Shown: positions 23,972-32,138, counted from the stretch's first letter. The stretch is 64,000 bases of DNA from Elusimicrobia bacterium GWA2_56_46 (GCA_001799575.1 MGTT01000020.1:62001-126000), one strand, 5' to 3'. Notes: generated from the sequence alone by a model not told the origin. Translations and numbers: made by a program.

Positions 23972-25909
23972 CTACTTCCCCGCCTGCTGCTTGAAATTAT
24001 TCAGCCACTCCGTCACCGCCGGATCGTTGGAAAGCTGCGCGTACTTTTCATAGGCCTGGATGGCCTCCTGCGAGCGCCCGAGGGCGTAATAAGCCGAACC
24101 AAGATACTGGTGAACGGCGGCCTGGCCGGCATCCAGGCTCGCGGCGTATTCCAGGTACTGAAGACTTTCTTCGTAACGGCCCTGGTTGTAAAAGTCGGCC
24201 CCGGCGGCCAGATATTGCTGGGCCTGGCCCGCGGCCCCGGGGGCGGCGGCCGGCTCCTCCGGCTTTTTGGAGATATTCTGAAACTTCGCCATGCGCTGGG
24301 CCTCGCTGGACAGATCGGAGCCGTCTATGATGTCTATTTCCTGCGAGCTCTGCTGGCGCACGCTTATCTTTCCCTCCACCTCCAGGCGCTTGACGGCGTC
24401 CAGCACTTTCATCTGCGCCTCGTCCACCTGCACGGGGGTGAGCTCTCCGGCGTATTCCATGATCTCCTTGATGGCGTTTACGGTGCCCGCCGACATATTC
24501 GTAAAGAACTTGTTCACGATCTGGGGATCCACTTTGTACACGGCCTTGGCGATGTCCTCGATGCTGATGCTTCTTATCACCACCTGCGTATCCTTGTCCG
24601 GGAAACCGGCGATATCCTCGAATGTCAGCACCTTTCTCTTCACTTTTTCATAGATCTCCGGCTTCTGGGTCTTCAGGTATTCAAGGATGTTCTTCCTGAT
24701 GGCCGGTTCCGCGTCCTCCAGCATCCTGGCGAACTTCTCTATGCCGCCCATGACGAAATCTATGTTTTCCTTCACTTCCTTGTCTATGGCCTTGATCTGC
24801 TCCCGGCTGGCCTGTTTCACCGTCAGGGATTCCATGGCCACCTTGGACTGCATTTCCACGGTCAGCAGGGAAAGCACCTGCCGCGCCAGCTCCGGCTTTA
24901 TATAATTCAGGATCAGGGCTATGACCCAGGGCTCCTCTTTTCTCAGCAGGAACAGGTAGATGAGTCTTTTCAGGTTCTCTTCCGTTATATAGGTAAAGGG
25001 CTCAAATTTCTTCATAAGTTCGTCCTCATCTTCCTTCTCCGGCTCTTTCTGAAGCAGATTCATATCTATCTGCTGGTGCCCCTCCTGCACGCCCTCGCCC
25101 TTTCCTCCGCCGGCGCCCGCCTCCATCTTCTGGTCTATGCTGACCTCGGCGCCGGGCTTGGACACAAGGGCCTCGACATACTTCCGGAAAAATCCCCACA
25201 GCGGGCCGAACAGGAAGAACAGGAACAGCAGGAACAGGAGCGCGTATAAAAGCGGCAGATAAACGCCGGGGCGTTTCAGATCGTCCAGCACATTATAACT
25301 TTTAAATCTGGTGGGCTTGAAAAGGACGGTCGGCTCGTCCCGGCCTTTTATCTTGTAGGGGATCAGAAACTCTCCGACCCTGCCCCTGGCCACGGCCACG
25401 GTCGCGCTGGAGATCTTGTCGTCGTATATGACCGTGACCTGGAACCTGTTGATCTCGGTCTGGACGCCGTAGCGCACCTCCTGTATGCCCTTGCCCTGCT
25501 GGGCCTGCTGCCCCTGGGCCGCCTCCGGCCGCTTGGTTTCCCCTCCCAGCACGGATTTGGGCTTGGGTACGCCGGGCAGAAGAAAATCGGTGTTATTGGA
25601 ACTGCCGGTGCCCGGCTTTTCCTTGTATTTCTGCAGGATACCGGTGCCTTCTTTGGTCTGCTCCGCCCTCCTGGAAATTATATCCAGTTCCACATCCGCG
25701 AACACAAAAGATTTTCCGACGCCCATTATGGGATCAAGGATCTCGCCCTTGATCTTGGTCTCCGTCTCCCTGCGCAGGGAGTCCTGTTTCTCCATGAGAG
25801 AAATATCCATGGTGTCGGCCCCGCTGAGCGCGGCCGGGTGCGCGGAATGCAGAATACAGAACGCAGAGTATAGAATGGCGCGAAAAACTATGGCGGCAGG
25901 TGCTTTCAT
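23972..25909 (-). CDS. FliF(beta-collar)-FliG-TPR fusion protein (module 1)
   Basis: A 645-residue protein. Residues 1-28 look like a signal peptide. Residues about 45-185 match the third ring-building (beta-collar) part of the flagellar MS-ring protein FliF: GEILDPIMGVGKSFVFADVELD, a disordered LLPGVP insertion, then VRYGVQTEINRFQVTVIY. A membrane helix spans about 217-240. Residues about 303-518 match the FliG middle and C-terminal domains (EEPWVIALILNYIKPELA, VLTFEDIAGF, FFTNMSAGT). Residues 562-640 hold about two TPRs. FliF ring domains 1 and 2 and the first FliF helix are missing. By eye, several charged torque residues of FliG are changed. Likely a periplasm-to-cytoplasm rotor subunit acting with MotAB. 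A fusion this compact is unusual; the domain calls need profile searches. Confidence 0.82.
   Translation of the reverse strand: MKAPAAIVFRAILYSAFCILHSAHPAALSGADTMDISLMEKQDSLRRETETKIKGEILDPIMGVGKSFVFADVELDIISRRAEQTKEGTGILQKYKEKPGTGSSNNTDFLLPGVPKPKSVLGGETKRPEAAQGQQAQQGKGIQEVRYGVQTEINRFQVTVIYDDKISSATVAVARGRVGEFLIPYKIKGRDEPTVLFKPTRFKSYNVLDDLKRPGVYLPLLYALLFLLFLFFLFGPLWGFFRKYVEALVSKPGAEVSIDQKMEAGAGGGKGEGVQEGHQQIDMNLLQKEPEKEDEDELMKKFEPFTYITEENLKRLIYLFLLRKEEPWVIALILNYIKPELARQVLSLLTVEMQSKVAMESLTVKQASREQIKAIDKEVKENIDFVMGGIEKFARMLEDAEPAIRKNILEYLKTQKPEIYEKVKRKVLTFEDIAGFPDKDTQVVIRSISIEDIAKAVYKVDPQIVNKFFTNMSAGTVNAIKEIMEYAGELTPVQVDEAQMKVLDAVKRLEVEGKISVRQQSSQEIDIIDGSDLSSEAQRMAKFQNISKKPEEPAAAPGAAGQAQQYLAAGADFYNQGRYEESLQYLEYAASLDAGQAAVHQYLGSAYYALGRSQEAIQAYEKYAQLSNDPAVTEWLNNFKQQAGK
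25842..25876. repeat. Five degenerate heptads inside the signal-peptide coding region
   Basis: GCGGAAT, GCAGAAT, ACAGAAC, GCAGAGT and ATAGAAT run in 7-bp register (plus-strand reading). They encode the hydrophobic core ILYSAFCILHSA of the FliF-FliG-TPR signal peptide on the minus strand. Confidence 0.65.
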
Positions 25910-25964
25910 AACTTACTTATTTTACATATACCTTATTACAGAAAGATTTCGTAAATATTCCTGA

Positions 25965-27536
25965 TTATTTCACCTGCTTCAGGAACTGCCTGACTATGCT
26001 GTTGTTGGGATTTATCTCCACGACCTTTTCCCACATAACCCGGGCTTTCTCTTTCTGGTCCATGAGGAAGAAAGCGCTGCCCATGATCTCAAGCGCGGTC
26101 TCGTTATTGGGCTCCAGATCCAGAATGTCCTGGGCGCGTTTCATGGCAAGGTCGTACTTGCCGTCGTAGATGGACTGCCTGGCGTCGTAGGTTCTCTGAT
26201 CGATATAGGTGAAGATCTCCGGGCCCTCGGGCTTGCGGGTCGGCTCCGAGACACTGGCCTCTTTCTCTATCATGTTGAGCAGCGAGAGCAGCCTGTCATT
26301 CTTGGGATCCTTGTTGAAAGCGTGCCGCAGGATGTTGACGGAATTCCTGAGGTCTTTGCCGTCCACGTAGGAGATGATGCCCCTCCTGGTGAGGGTGGGC
26401 ACTTCTTCCCCGCCCGTGGCGTCCGGCACGAATTCCACGGCGGTCTGCAGGCGGTTGAGCATATTCTTGACCTCGGCGTTGCCCGGGTCGGCGTCCATGG
26501 CCGATTTCAGTTTCTCTATGGCCCTGGTGAAATAGCCGGATTTGAAGTACTGGAGGGCCTGACGGACGATCTCGCGGATCTCGCGGTCGTGCTTGGCCTT
26601 GTTAGACTGGCCCATGCGCATGGTGACCGAGAACCTGGTGGTGGAGCCGAGCGCGTGCACGCCCTGCGCCAGGTCGAAGCCGAAATTCTTGTACTTTATG
26701 CCCAGGCCGAAGTCCGCTTCCTGGATGGCGGGAGAGCCCTGGACGCCGAAGCGGATGGCCGACCAGTACAGGAGCCAGTATTCTCCGCCGAACCTCCAGT
26801 TCATCCCGGCGCCCTGGGGTTTGGCGGCGTCCAGCCCGAACACCAGGCTGCCCTTGAACAGGCTCAGGGCCTGGCCGAACTTGAGGGTCAGCGGCAGTTT
26901 ATCGTCGGTGTCTCCGGAAGACATGGAAACCACGTTCTGCGCGCCCATGGCCACCCGGTAGAGCTTGGAGAACTTGTGGAGCATGGTGATGTCCACGGCG
27001 TTAAAAGAGTCCTTGGAAGTATCCAGCGAGCGGGAGATATTCTTTACCATGACGCCGAAAGAAAGCTTGTCGGAAACGTCCCGGCCCCAGGAGAAAGCCA
27101 GCGCCCGTTCCACGCTGTCGAAGCTGCCGAGGGTCTTGACGGACATGATATCGGGGCTGGAGGGATCCACGGTGATCGAAACCTTTTCAAAACCGACGCT
27201 CTTGAGCTGGGTCATGCTGACGGCCCACGTGCCGTTGGAGGTGGTGGGGTGGGCGTAGGTGAAGAAAGAAAGGGTGGTGTCGGCGAACAGCGTGGCCTGC
27301 ATCGCGGTAAACTCTTTCCTGGTCAGCAGGGTCAGCGCAGCCGGGTTCCAGTAAGAGGCGGAAGCGTCGTCCGCCACGGCGAAAAAAGCCCCGCCCATGC
27401 CGAGGCCGCGCGCGCCGGCGCCATAAGCCATGAACTGCCCGGGCTGGCCGCCGGATTGCGCAACGAGGGATGAGGGATGAAGGATGAGGGATGAAAACAG
27501 GAAAATGGAAAGCCCCGCGGCGGAAACAAAGCGCAT
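25965..27536 (-). CDS. PorV/PorQ-family outer-membrane protein with C-terminal TPRs (module 1)
   Basis: A 523-residue protein. The signal peptide starts MRFVSAAGLSIFLFSS. The following 320 residues have the PorV/PorQ (UPF0164) beta-barrel pattern: GARGLGMGGAFFAVADDASA and YWNPAAL near the N-terminus, ending in an aromatic strand. The last 180 residues are periplasmic TPR-like helices (LDLEPNNETALEIMGSAFF). PorV-type barrels carry type IX secretion substrates in Bacteroidota; whether that applies here is open. An ATG at 27599 would add 21 residues, but it lies between the riboswitch and a small hairpin. It is 55 bases upstream of the FliF-FliG gene and shares its promoter. Confidence 0.85.
   Translation of the reverse strand: MRFVSAAGLSIFLFSSLILHPSSLVAQSGGQPGQFMAYGAGARGLGMGGAFFAVADDASASYWNPAALTLLTRKEFTAMQATLFADTTLSFFTYAHPTTSNGTWAVSMTQLKSVGFEKVSITVDPSSPDIMSVKTLGSFDSVERALAFSWGRDVSDKLSFGVMVKNISRSLDTSKDSFNAVDITMLHKFSKLYRVAMGAQNVVSMSSGDTDDKLPLTLKFGQALSLFKGSLVFGLDAAKPQGAGMNWRFGGEYWLLYWSAIRFGVQGSPAIQEADFGLGIKYKNFGFDLAQGVHALGSTTRFSVTMRMGQSNKAKHDREIREIVRQALQYFKSGYFTRAIEKLKSAMDADPGNAEVKNMLNRLQTAVEFVPDATGGEEVPTLTRRGIISYVDGKDLRNSVNILRHAFNKDPKNDRLLSLLNMIEKEASVSEPTRKPEGPEIFTYIDQRTYDARQSIYDGKYDLAMKRAQDILDLEPNNETALEIMGSAFFLMDQKEKARVMWEKVVEINPNNSIVRQFLKQVK
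27465..27492. repeat. Four tandem heptamers within the PorV-TPR signal peptide
   Basis: GAGGGAT, GAGGGAT, GAAGGAT, GAGGGAT (plus-strand reading) encode part of the signal-peptide core SSLILHPSSLVAQ on the minus strand. The unit is the same as in the 19-copy array at 51701. Gain or loss of one copy would shift the frame. Confidence 0.75.
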
Positions 27537-27572
27537 AACGCGCTTAACGGTTTCCCATATAGCCAGCGGGGC

Positions 27573-27592
27573 AAAAGCATTAGATATAATGC
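27573..27592 (-). terminator. Small hairpin with U-tract after the riboswitch
   Basis: GCATTA-TATC-TAATGC followed by TTTT on the minus strand, 16 bases beyond the aptamer and before the preferred start at 27536. It could be the expression platform, though the 6-bp AT-rich stem is weak. Confidence 0.4.
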
Positions 27593-27607
27593 GTTTCATT
27601 ATGTTTT

Positions 27608-27690
27608 TCGGCAGCCTGACCCCCGCATACGTCGCGGGTCTTGGCTTTGCGCCGCCGGCTTTCGCCGGCTTTGCTATTATCGTAACACTC
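27608..27690 (-). promoter_or_regulatory. Cyclic-di-GMP-I (GEMM) riboswitch
   Basis: The minus-strand RNA contains the GEMM core: GCAAAGCC, then the P2 stem GCCGGC-GAAA-GCCGGC with its GNRA tetraloop, CGCAAAGCC, the P3 stem GACCCGC / GCGGGGGUC, and AGGCUGCC at the 3' side. The bases equivalent to G20, A47 and C92 of the Vc2 aptamer are G, A and C, which predicts c-di-GMP rather than cGAMP binding. It lies about 30 bases after a canonical promoter and before the PorV-TPR, FliF-FliG and coiled-coil genes, so it should set their expression according to c-di-GMP. Confidence 0.93.
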
Positions 27691-27727
27691 ACGTATTACA
27701 AATACGTTAACTATTTATTCCCAGTAT

Positions 27728-27755
27728 ATTATAGCAGATAGAAACGGTTTGTCAA
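27728..27755 (-). promoter_or_regulatory. Canonical sigma-70-type promoter for module 1
   Basis: TTGACA (27750-27755, minus strand), a 16-base spacer and TATAAT (27728-27733). The predicted start of transcription is near 27721, just upstream of the GEMM aptamer. Confidence 0.85.
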
Positions 27756-27802
27756 GGCCTATTCTATTGACATGTCAAGGCATAAGGACAAAGGATAAGG
27801 GA

Positions 27803-27989
27803 TTAACCTGAAAACTTCAGTTGAAGTTTTCCGCCCGCATAGCGGGCGCCCTCCGGGAGGCATACACCTCGTCGGGCCAGGCGCGCATAGCGCTGGGCCC
27901 GACGCCCGCTTCGCGGGGAATCCTGCAGAATAATTCTGTCCGCCTGATTTTCCTATGGAAACCGCTTCCAACTGCAGGATTCAGGTTAA
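27803..27989. repeat. 187-bp multi-hairpin repeat element, copy A
   Basis: It begins TTAACCTGAA and ends TTCAGGTTAA. Inside are a 7-bp stem (AAACTTC/GAAGTTT), CGCCCGC/GCGGGCG, CCTCCGGGAGG, a long stem CGTCGGGCC/GGGCCCGACG, CCCGC/GCGGG and a closing AATCCTGCAG/CTGCAGGATT. A second copy of identical length lies at 37111. It fills most of the gap 27756-28009 and codes for nothing convincing. Confidence 0.85.
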
Positions 27990-28009
27990 GGCTAAAGGGC
28001 AAAAACTTT

Positions 28010-28039
28010 AAAAAAATGCTTGCTCTGTAAGCACTTTTT
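28010..28039 (-). terminator. Rho-independent terminator
   Basis: On the minus strand AAGTGCTT pairs with AAGCATT around ACAGAGC and runs into a seven-T tract, directly after the stop codon of the small periplasmic protein. Confidence 0.8.
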
Positions 28040-28537
28040 CTATTTTACCGGTTTTTCCGGCCCATTTTCTTCGGTTTTGGGTTTTTCTTCAGCGGCTCCG
28101 GCCCCGGTATTTTTGGGCTCGGATGGCTTCGCTTCATCCTTGGGCAGGTTGGCCAGCGCCTCTTTTGCGTCCGCGGCATAAAGGCTGTCAGGGTTATCCT
28201 TAATAAAGCTCTCCAGCGCCGCTTTGCCGTCCGCCAGCTTGCCGTCCACAATAAGCTGCACGGCGTCGCCGAGAGCCTTTTTCTCTTCCAGAAGCTTTTT
28301 CTGGGCTTTTTCCGAAACGCCGCCTTTCCAGTACAGCGCTTCGGCGTCGCCGCCCTGTCTGGCGCCGCGCACGGCGGCCACGGCCGAGACCCGGGTCCTG
28401 GATTCGAATTTCTTCTGCACCTTTGACTTCAGCCCCTTGAGCAGATTTTCATAATATCCTTTCCAGTCCCCGCCTCCCGCCGCGTAAACGGAATTGGACG
28501 CGAACAGCAATATAAGCCCCATCAATATTTTTTTCAT
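28040..28537 (-). CDS. Small periplasmic protein of unknown function
   Basis: A 165-residue protein with a clear signal peptide (MKKILMGLILLFASNSVYAA) and a charged, Ala/Lys-rich body; the middle (ALESFIKDNPDSLYAADAKE) is like a single TPR or Tol-Pal-type tetratricopeptide unit, and the C-terminus is Pro/Glu/Lys-rich. GAGG lies 13 bases before the ATG at 28537; the space before it is heptamer repeat. It is between the NHL/TPR protein and the riboswitch-controlled module on the same strand. Function not recognised. Confidence 0.75.
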   Translation of the reverse strand: MKKILMGLILLFASNSVYAAGGGDWKGYYENLLKGLKSKVQKKFESRTRVSAVAAVRGARQGGDAEALYWKGGVSEKAQKKLLEEKKALGDAVQLIVDGKLADGKAALESFIKDNPDSLYAADAKEALANLPKDEAKPSEPKNTGAGAAEEKPKTEENGPEKPVK

Positions 28538-28549
28538 ACACGTCATCCT

Positions 28550-28584
28550 CTCATCCCTCATCCCTCATCCCTCATCCCTACCCC
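28550..28584. repeat. Heptamer array (CTCATCC x4 plus CTACCCC)
   Basis: Four exact CTCATCC units and one variant fill nearly the whole gap between two minus-strand genes. On the transcribed-sense strand this gives GGGATGA repeats, which fit a G-quadruplex pattern. Confidence 0.8.
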
Positions 28585-31500
28585 CTACTTCGCCAGCTTA
28601 TCCCCTATGCTCCTGGTCTCCGGATCCAGCTGGGCAGCCCGGTCGGCGAAGACCTTAACATCGTCCTTTTTGCCGAGTTTTACCGAGGCGCGGGCCGCGT
28701 TCAGCCAGATATTGGCGTCGTAAGGGTCGGCCTTGGCCGCCTTGAAATAATACTCCCTGGCGTCCTGGTACTTCCCGGCCTTGAAACTCAGATTGCCCAG
28801 ATCGTTGAGCGCGGCCGCGTTAACAGGATCTTTCTCCAGCACCTTTCCGAAGTATCCGGCCGCTTCCCCGGCCTCGCCGTACTGGGCAGACACTATGCCC
28901 AGATTGAGGTTCGCGTCAACATCCTCCGGACTTTCCAGCAGAATGGCGCCATAATACTTTTTAAAATAATCGTAGCGGGCCTTGAGCATACCCGCGGCGC
29001 CTTCCCTGACGCGCGCGCTGAATCTGGCCCGATCCGGATTGTTTTCCGCGTCCGACTCGGGCAGGGTCACAGGCTCGAATTCCAGCCAGGCGGTTCGCAC
29101 GTCCACGACTTTCACGTCGGCGGCCATGCTCCGGTAAAGACCGGCTTCGTGCTTCACTGAATCATAGAAAGACTGGCCCAGCATGGTGGTTTCCACTCCG
29201 ACCCAGTAAGTGTTTCCGTACTTTATCAGGTACTCCTCGGGGATCCCCACGTCCCGCGCGTCGGTGGCGCCGGTATCGAACATCAGCGCTATATGCGTGG
29301 GATAATCCAGGATCGCGGCGTGCAGGCCCGAGGCTTCGAAGATGGAGGCGAAGAGCGCGGTCAGATCGTCGCAATCCCCGCTCCTCAGTTTCAGCGTGTT
29401 CCTCGGGAACTGCACCGTGTCCGTGGTAAAGTTCTTGGAGGATTTTTTGACCGAATAGGGGCTGACCGGGTCGGCCAGGTAGGCTATCCCCTCCTCTCCC
29501 AGGCCCTCCCAGATCATGAGCGCGGACAGCACGTCGCCGTTCAGCAGGGAGTACTCGTCCTGGAACTTGTTCTTTTCGTTCAGGACGAAGCGGCTGAAAC
29601 CGAAAACCGGCGTATCCTTGGGCGTGATGAAGTTGGCCAGCCTGTCGGCTTTGTCCCAGATGATGGCGTTCTTGGACAGGACTTTCACCGGCTTATTCAG
29701 CGTAAAAGTCTTCTCGGCCCCGTCCTGATAATAAGCCATGGTGAGCTGGCACTGTATAGGGGTATCCTCGTTGATGTTCAGAATGCGGTTATTGAGGGTG
29801 GCCATCAGATCCACCTGCGCCCTGGCGTGGGGAGCTATCTCCTTGACAATGGTGTCGGACGGGAAATCCATGAAGTCCTTCAGGAAGAACGACACTTTGA
29901 CGTTGCTGAAAGCGCTCTCGGTGTTATTCTGCACCGCGATGCGGCCGATGGGATTCTTCATGTAATATTTGTAGTTCGCGGAAAAGACATAACTGAGCTC
30001 CACGGGCACGATCTCCATGGGAGCCACGTTTTTGGACGCCGGCCCGGACTCTTCCGCTGCGGCCGCCACGGCCTGCCCGGCTTGCGGCCCTTTGACGTAA
30101 ACGGCCAGCGGGGAGGAGCGGACGCCGGTATCGCCGGTCACGGAAACTCCGGCCACGGCGTAATAATAGGTGCTGTCGGGAAGCAGCGAAGAATCCGCGT
30201 ATTCCGGTTTGTCCGCCGTCCCCAGCTGCCGGTACTCCCCGTTCTCCGAATCGGCCCTGAAGACCGCGAAATTTTTCAGCCACGGCGTCTTATTCGCCTG
30301 CCAGGAAACCACCGCCCCGGCATCGTCGGCGGAGTATTTGAGGTCGAAAGGCGCTTCCGGCATATATGAGATCGCGAAAGCCAGGATCTTGCCACTGGCG
30401 AAATCGGAAATATAAACTTTATTGTCGGCGACATTCAGATATTGCGGATCCGCCAGTTCCCGTTCGCCGGCGCCTTTGGAGAAAAAACTTGAAATATATT
30501 TACCCTGGTCGTCGAAGATCTTTACGCTGTACGCGCCGCGGTCCAGAATATAGAAATAGCCTTTCCCGTCGTAATCTATGGCGGCCGGATCCTGCAGGAG
30601 GCCGGAATCGTCCCAGACGCGCAGCAGCTTGCCGCCGGCGTCCGTGACTATGACCTTTTTTAAGGCCGAGTCCAGGATGTAAAGGTTCCGGGACTCATCG
30701 GTGCGCACGCCCACGGGTTTCTGCAAAGCGATCTTGCCCACCGCCGGGCCGACCGCGAAAAGGAAAACGCCGTCGGAATTAAAAGCCTGCACGCGTTTAT
30801 TCCCGGTGTCGGCCACATAGACAACGCCCTTGGAATTAACGGTGAGCCCCGTAGGATTATCGAATTTGCCCTCCTTGAGGCCGCCGGACATAAAGCCGGC
30901 CTTCTCGCCGAACGAGTTGGCATAAGTCCCGTCCGCGTTGAAGATCTGCACGCGGCTGTTGCCGGTGTCGGAAACATAAAGCAGGCCTTTTGGGTCCACG
31001 GCCAGTCCGCGCGGATTCTTCACCTGTCCCTGCTGGTCGCCGCTGCGCATAAGCGTGGTTTTTTTGCCGGCGGCGTCCAGCAGTACCGCCTCCCTGGTCT
31101 CGGGCAGCCAGGCGGCCACGCTCAGATCGGGCCGCACGGAGAATACATCGCTTTTACAGGAGTATTTTTTGACCGGGCCCTTGAGATTAAAGCGGCCCAG
31201 AGGCTGGGCTTTGGGCAGCGCGGCGGCCGGATGCTCGCCCTCTATCCTGATGACGGTGATCTTCTTATTGCCTTCGTCGGCCAGATACAGGAGGCCGGCG
31301 GCGTCTATCGCTATGCCGCGCAGTTTTAAAAATTCGCTCTTGCCCTTGCCGCGGGTGCCGAAAGCGCCCAGGATGTCCCCCGTCCGGGAAACTTCGCGTA
31401 CCTTTCCCTCCCTGGCGTTTACGATATAGAGCGCGCCATAGGCGTCCACGGCCACTCCGTCATTGGCCAAAGAATATTCCTTAACCACGTTACCCACCCT

Positions 31501-32085
31501 GTCATACTTCACGATGAGGGAATTATCCGGATCGGAAACGTAGATAAAACCCGCGTTATCGGACGCGATCCTGCCCGGATTCAGCCTGGTAACCTTATCG
31601 GCTTTCGTGACGGGGAAGCCGTAGAGAAAGATGCCGTCGGAGTTGAAAACCTGCACGCGGGAATTGCCGGTGTCGGCCACGTAAACCCGGTTGTCGGGCC
31701 CTAAAACCACGTCCAGCGGAGCGTCCAGCTGGCCGGGAAGCGAGCCGTCCCCGGAGAAAACCCACAGAAACGCGCCGTCCGCGTCCAGCACGATGATGCG
31801 GGAATTGCCGGTGTCGGCCACATAGATCCGGCCGCCGCCCGAGCTCAGGCCGTTGGGTTCTTTAAGGGGGGCGGAACTTTTTTTGAGGAGCTTGCCTTCG
31901 GAATCGAAGATAAACACCGCGTTGGCCTTGGAATCGGCCGCGAGTATCTTCCCGTCCATGACGGCCACGGCCGAAAGCCGGGTCAAAGCGGGGTTGGAGA
32001 TCTGGGTCTTGAATTCTATCTTGTCATAAGCGCGCAGCTCCGCGCTGAAAAAAAACATAACGGCTGAAAATAGTATTTTAAACAT
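28585..32085 (-). CDS. Secreted NHL-repeat / FN3 / transglutaminase-like / TPR protein
   Basis: A 1,166-residue protein. After a signal peptide (MFKILFSAVMFFFSAELRA) come about ten NHL-type beta-propeller repeats (IYVADTGNSRIIVLDADG and similar, to about residue 560), an FN3-like segment, and a transglutaminase-like core with Cys905 (RSGDCDDLTALF) and His931 (YPTHIALMF). Residues about 1055-1155 are TPRs. GGAGG five bases before the ATG at 32085 fixes the start; the frame stays open across sdhC but that part is not coding here. The propeller suggests binding of peptidoglycan, polysaccharide or protein. It is the first gene of the leftward cluster that leads to the PorV/FliF-FliG module, with its own promoter. 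Confidence 0.85.
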   Translation of the reverse strand: MFKILFSAVMFFFSAELRAYDKIEFKTQISNPALTRLSAVAVMDGKILAADSKANAVFIFDSEGKLLKKSSAPLKEPNGLSSGGGRIYVADTGNSRIIVLDADGAFLWVFSGDGSLPGQLDAPLDVVLGPDNRVYVADTGNSRVQVFNSDGIFLYGFPVTKADKVTRLNPGRIASDNAGFIYVSDPDNSLIVKYDRVGNVVKEYSLANDGVAVDAYGALYIVNAREGKVREVSRTGDILGAFGTRGKGKSEFLKLRGIAIDAAGLLYLADEGNKKITVIRIEGEHPAAALPKAQPLGRFNLKGPVKKYSCKSDVFSVRPDLSVAAWLPETREAVLLDAAGKKTTLMRSGDQQGQVKNPRGLAVDPKGLLYVSDTGNSRVQIFNADGTYANSFGEKAGFMSGGLKEGKFDNPTGLTVNSKGVVYVADTGNKRVQAFNSDGVFLFAVGPAVGKIALQKPVGVRTDESRNLYILDSALKKVIVTDAGGKLLRVWDDSGLLQDPAAIDYDGKGYFYILDRGAYSVKIFDDQGKYISSFFSKGAGERELADPQYLNVADNKVYISDFASGKILAFAISYMPEAPFDLKYSADDAGAVVSWQANKTPWLKNFAVFRADSENGEYRQLGTADKPEYADSSLLPDSTYYYAVAGVSVTGDTGVRSSPLAVYVKGPQAGQAVAAAAEESGPASKNVAPMEIVPVELSYVFSANYKYYMKNPIGRIAVQNNTESAFSNVKVSFFLKDFMDFPSDTIVKEIAPHARAQVDLMATLNNRILNINEDTPIQCQLTMAYYQDGAEKTFTLNKPVKVLSKNAIIWDKADRLANFITPKDTPVFGFSRFVLNEKNKFQDEYSLLNGDVLSALMIWEGLGEEGIAYLADPVSPYSVKKSSKNFTTDTVQFPRNTLKLRSGDCDDLTALFASIFEASGLHAAILDYPTHIALMFDTGATDARDVGIPEEYLIKYGNTYWVGVETTMLGQSFYDSVKHEAGLYRSMAADVKVVDVRTAWLEFEPVTLPESDAENNPDRARFSARVREGAAGMLKARYDYFKKYYGAILLESPEDVDANLNLGIVSAQYGEAGEAAGYFGKVLEKDPVNAAALNDLGNLSFKAGKYQDAREYYFKAAKADPYDANIWLNAARASVKLGKKDDVKVFADRAAQLDPETRSIGDKLAK

Positions 32086-32110
32086 TGGATCCTCCGCTCT
32101 TTCTACCCCA

Positions 32111-32138
32111 ATTATAGTTAATATGGGCGCGAAATCAA
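32111..32138 (-). promoter_or_regulatory. Promoter for the NHL/TPR gene
   Basis: TTGATT (32133-32138, minus strand), 16 bases, TATAAT (32111-32116). The predicted 5' leader is about 20 bases and includes the GGAGG ribosome site. Confidence 0.75.

Noticed and set aside
6397-25909. Ordinary flagellar operon
   Set aside because: No fliC, flgE, flhA, fliI, fliM, fliN or rod genes are present; only the stator, FlbD and FliF/FliG-like fusions occur.
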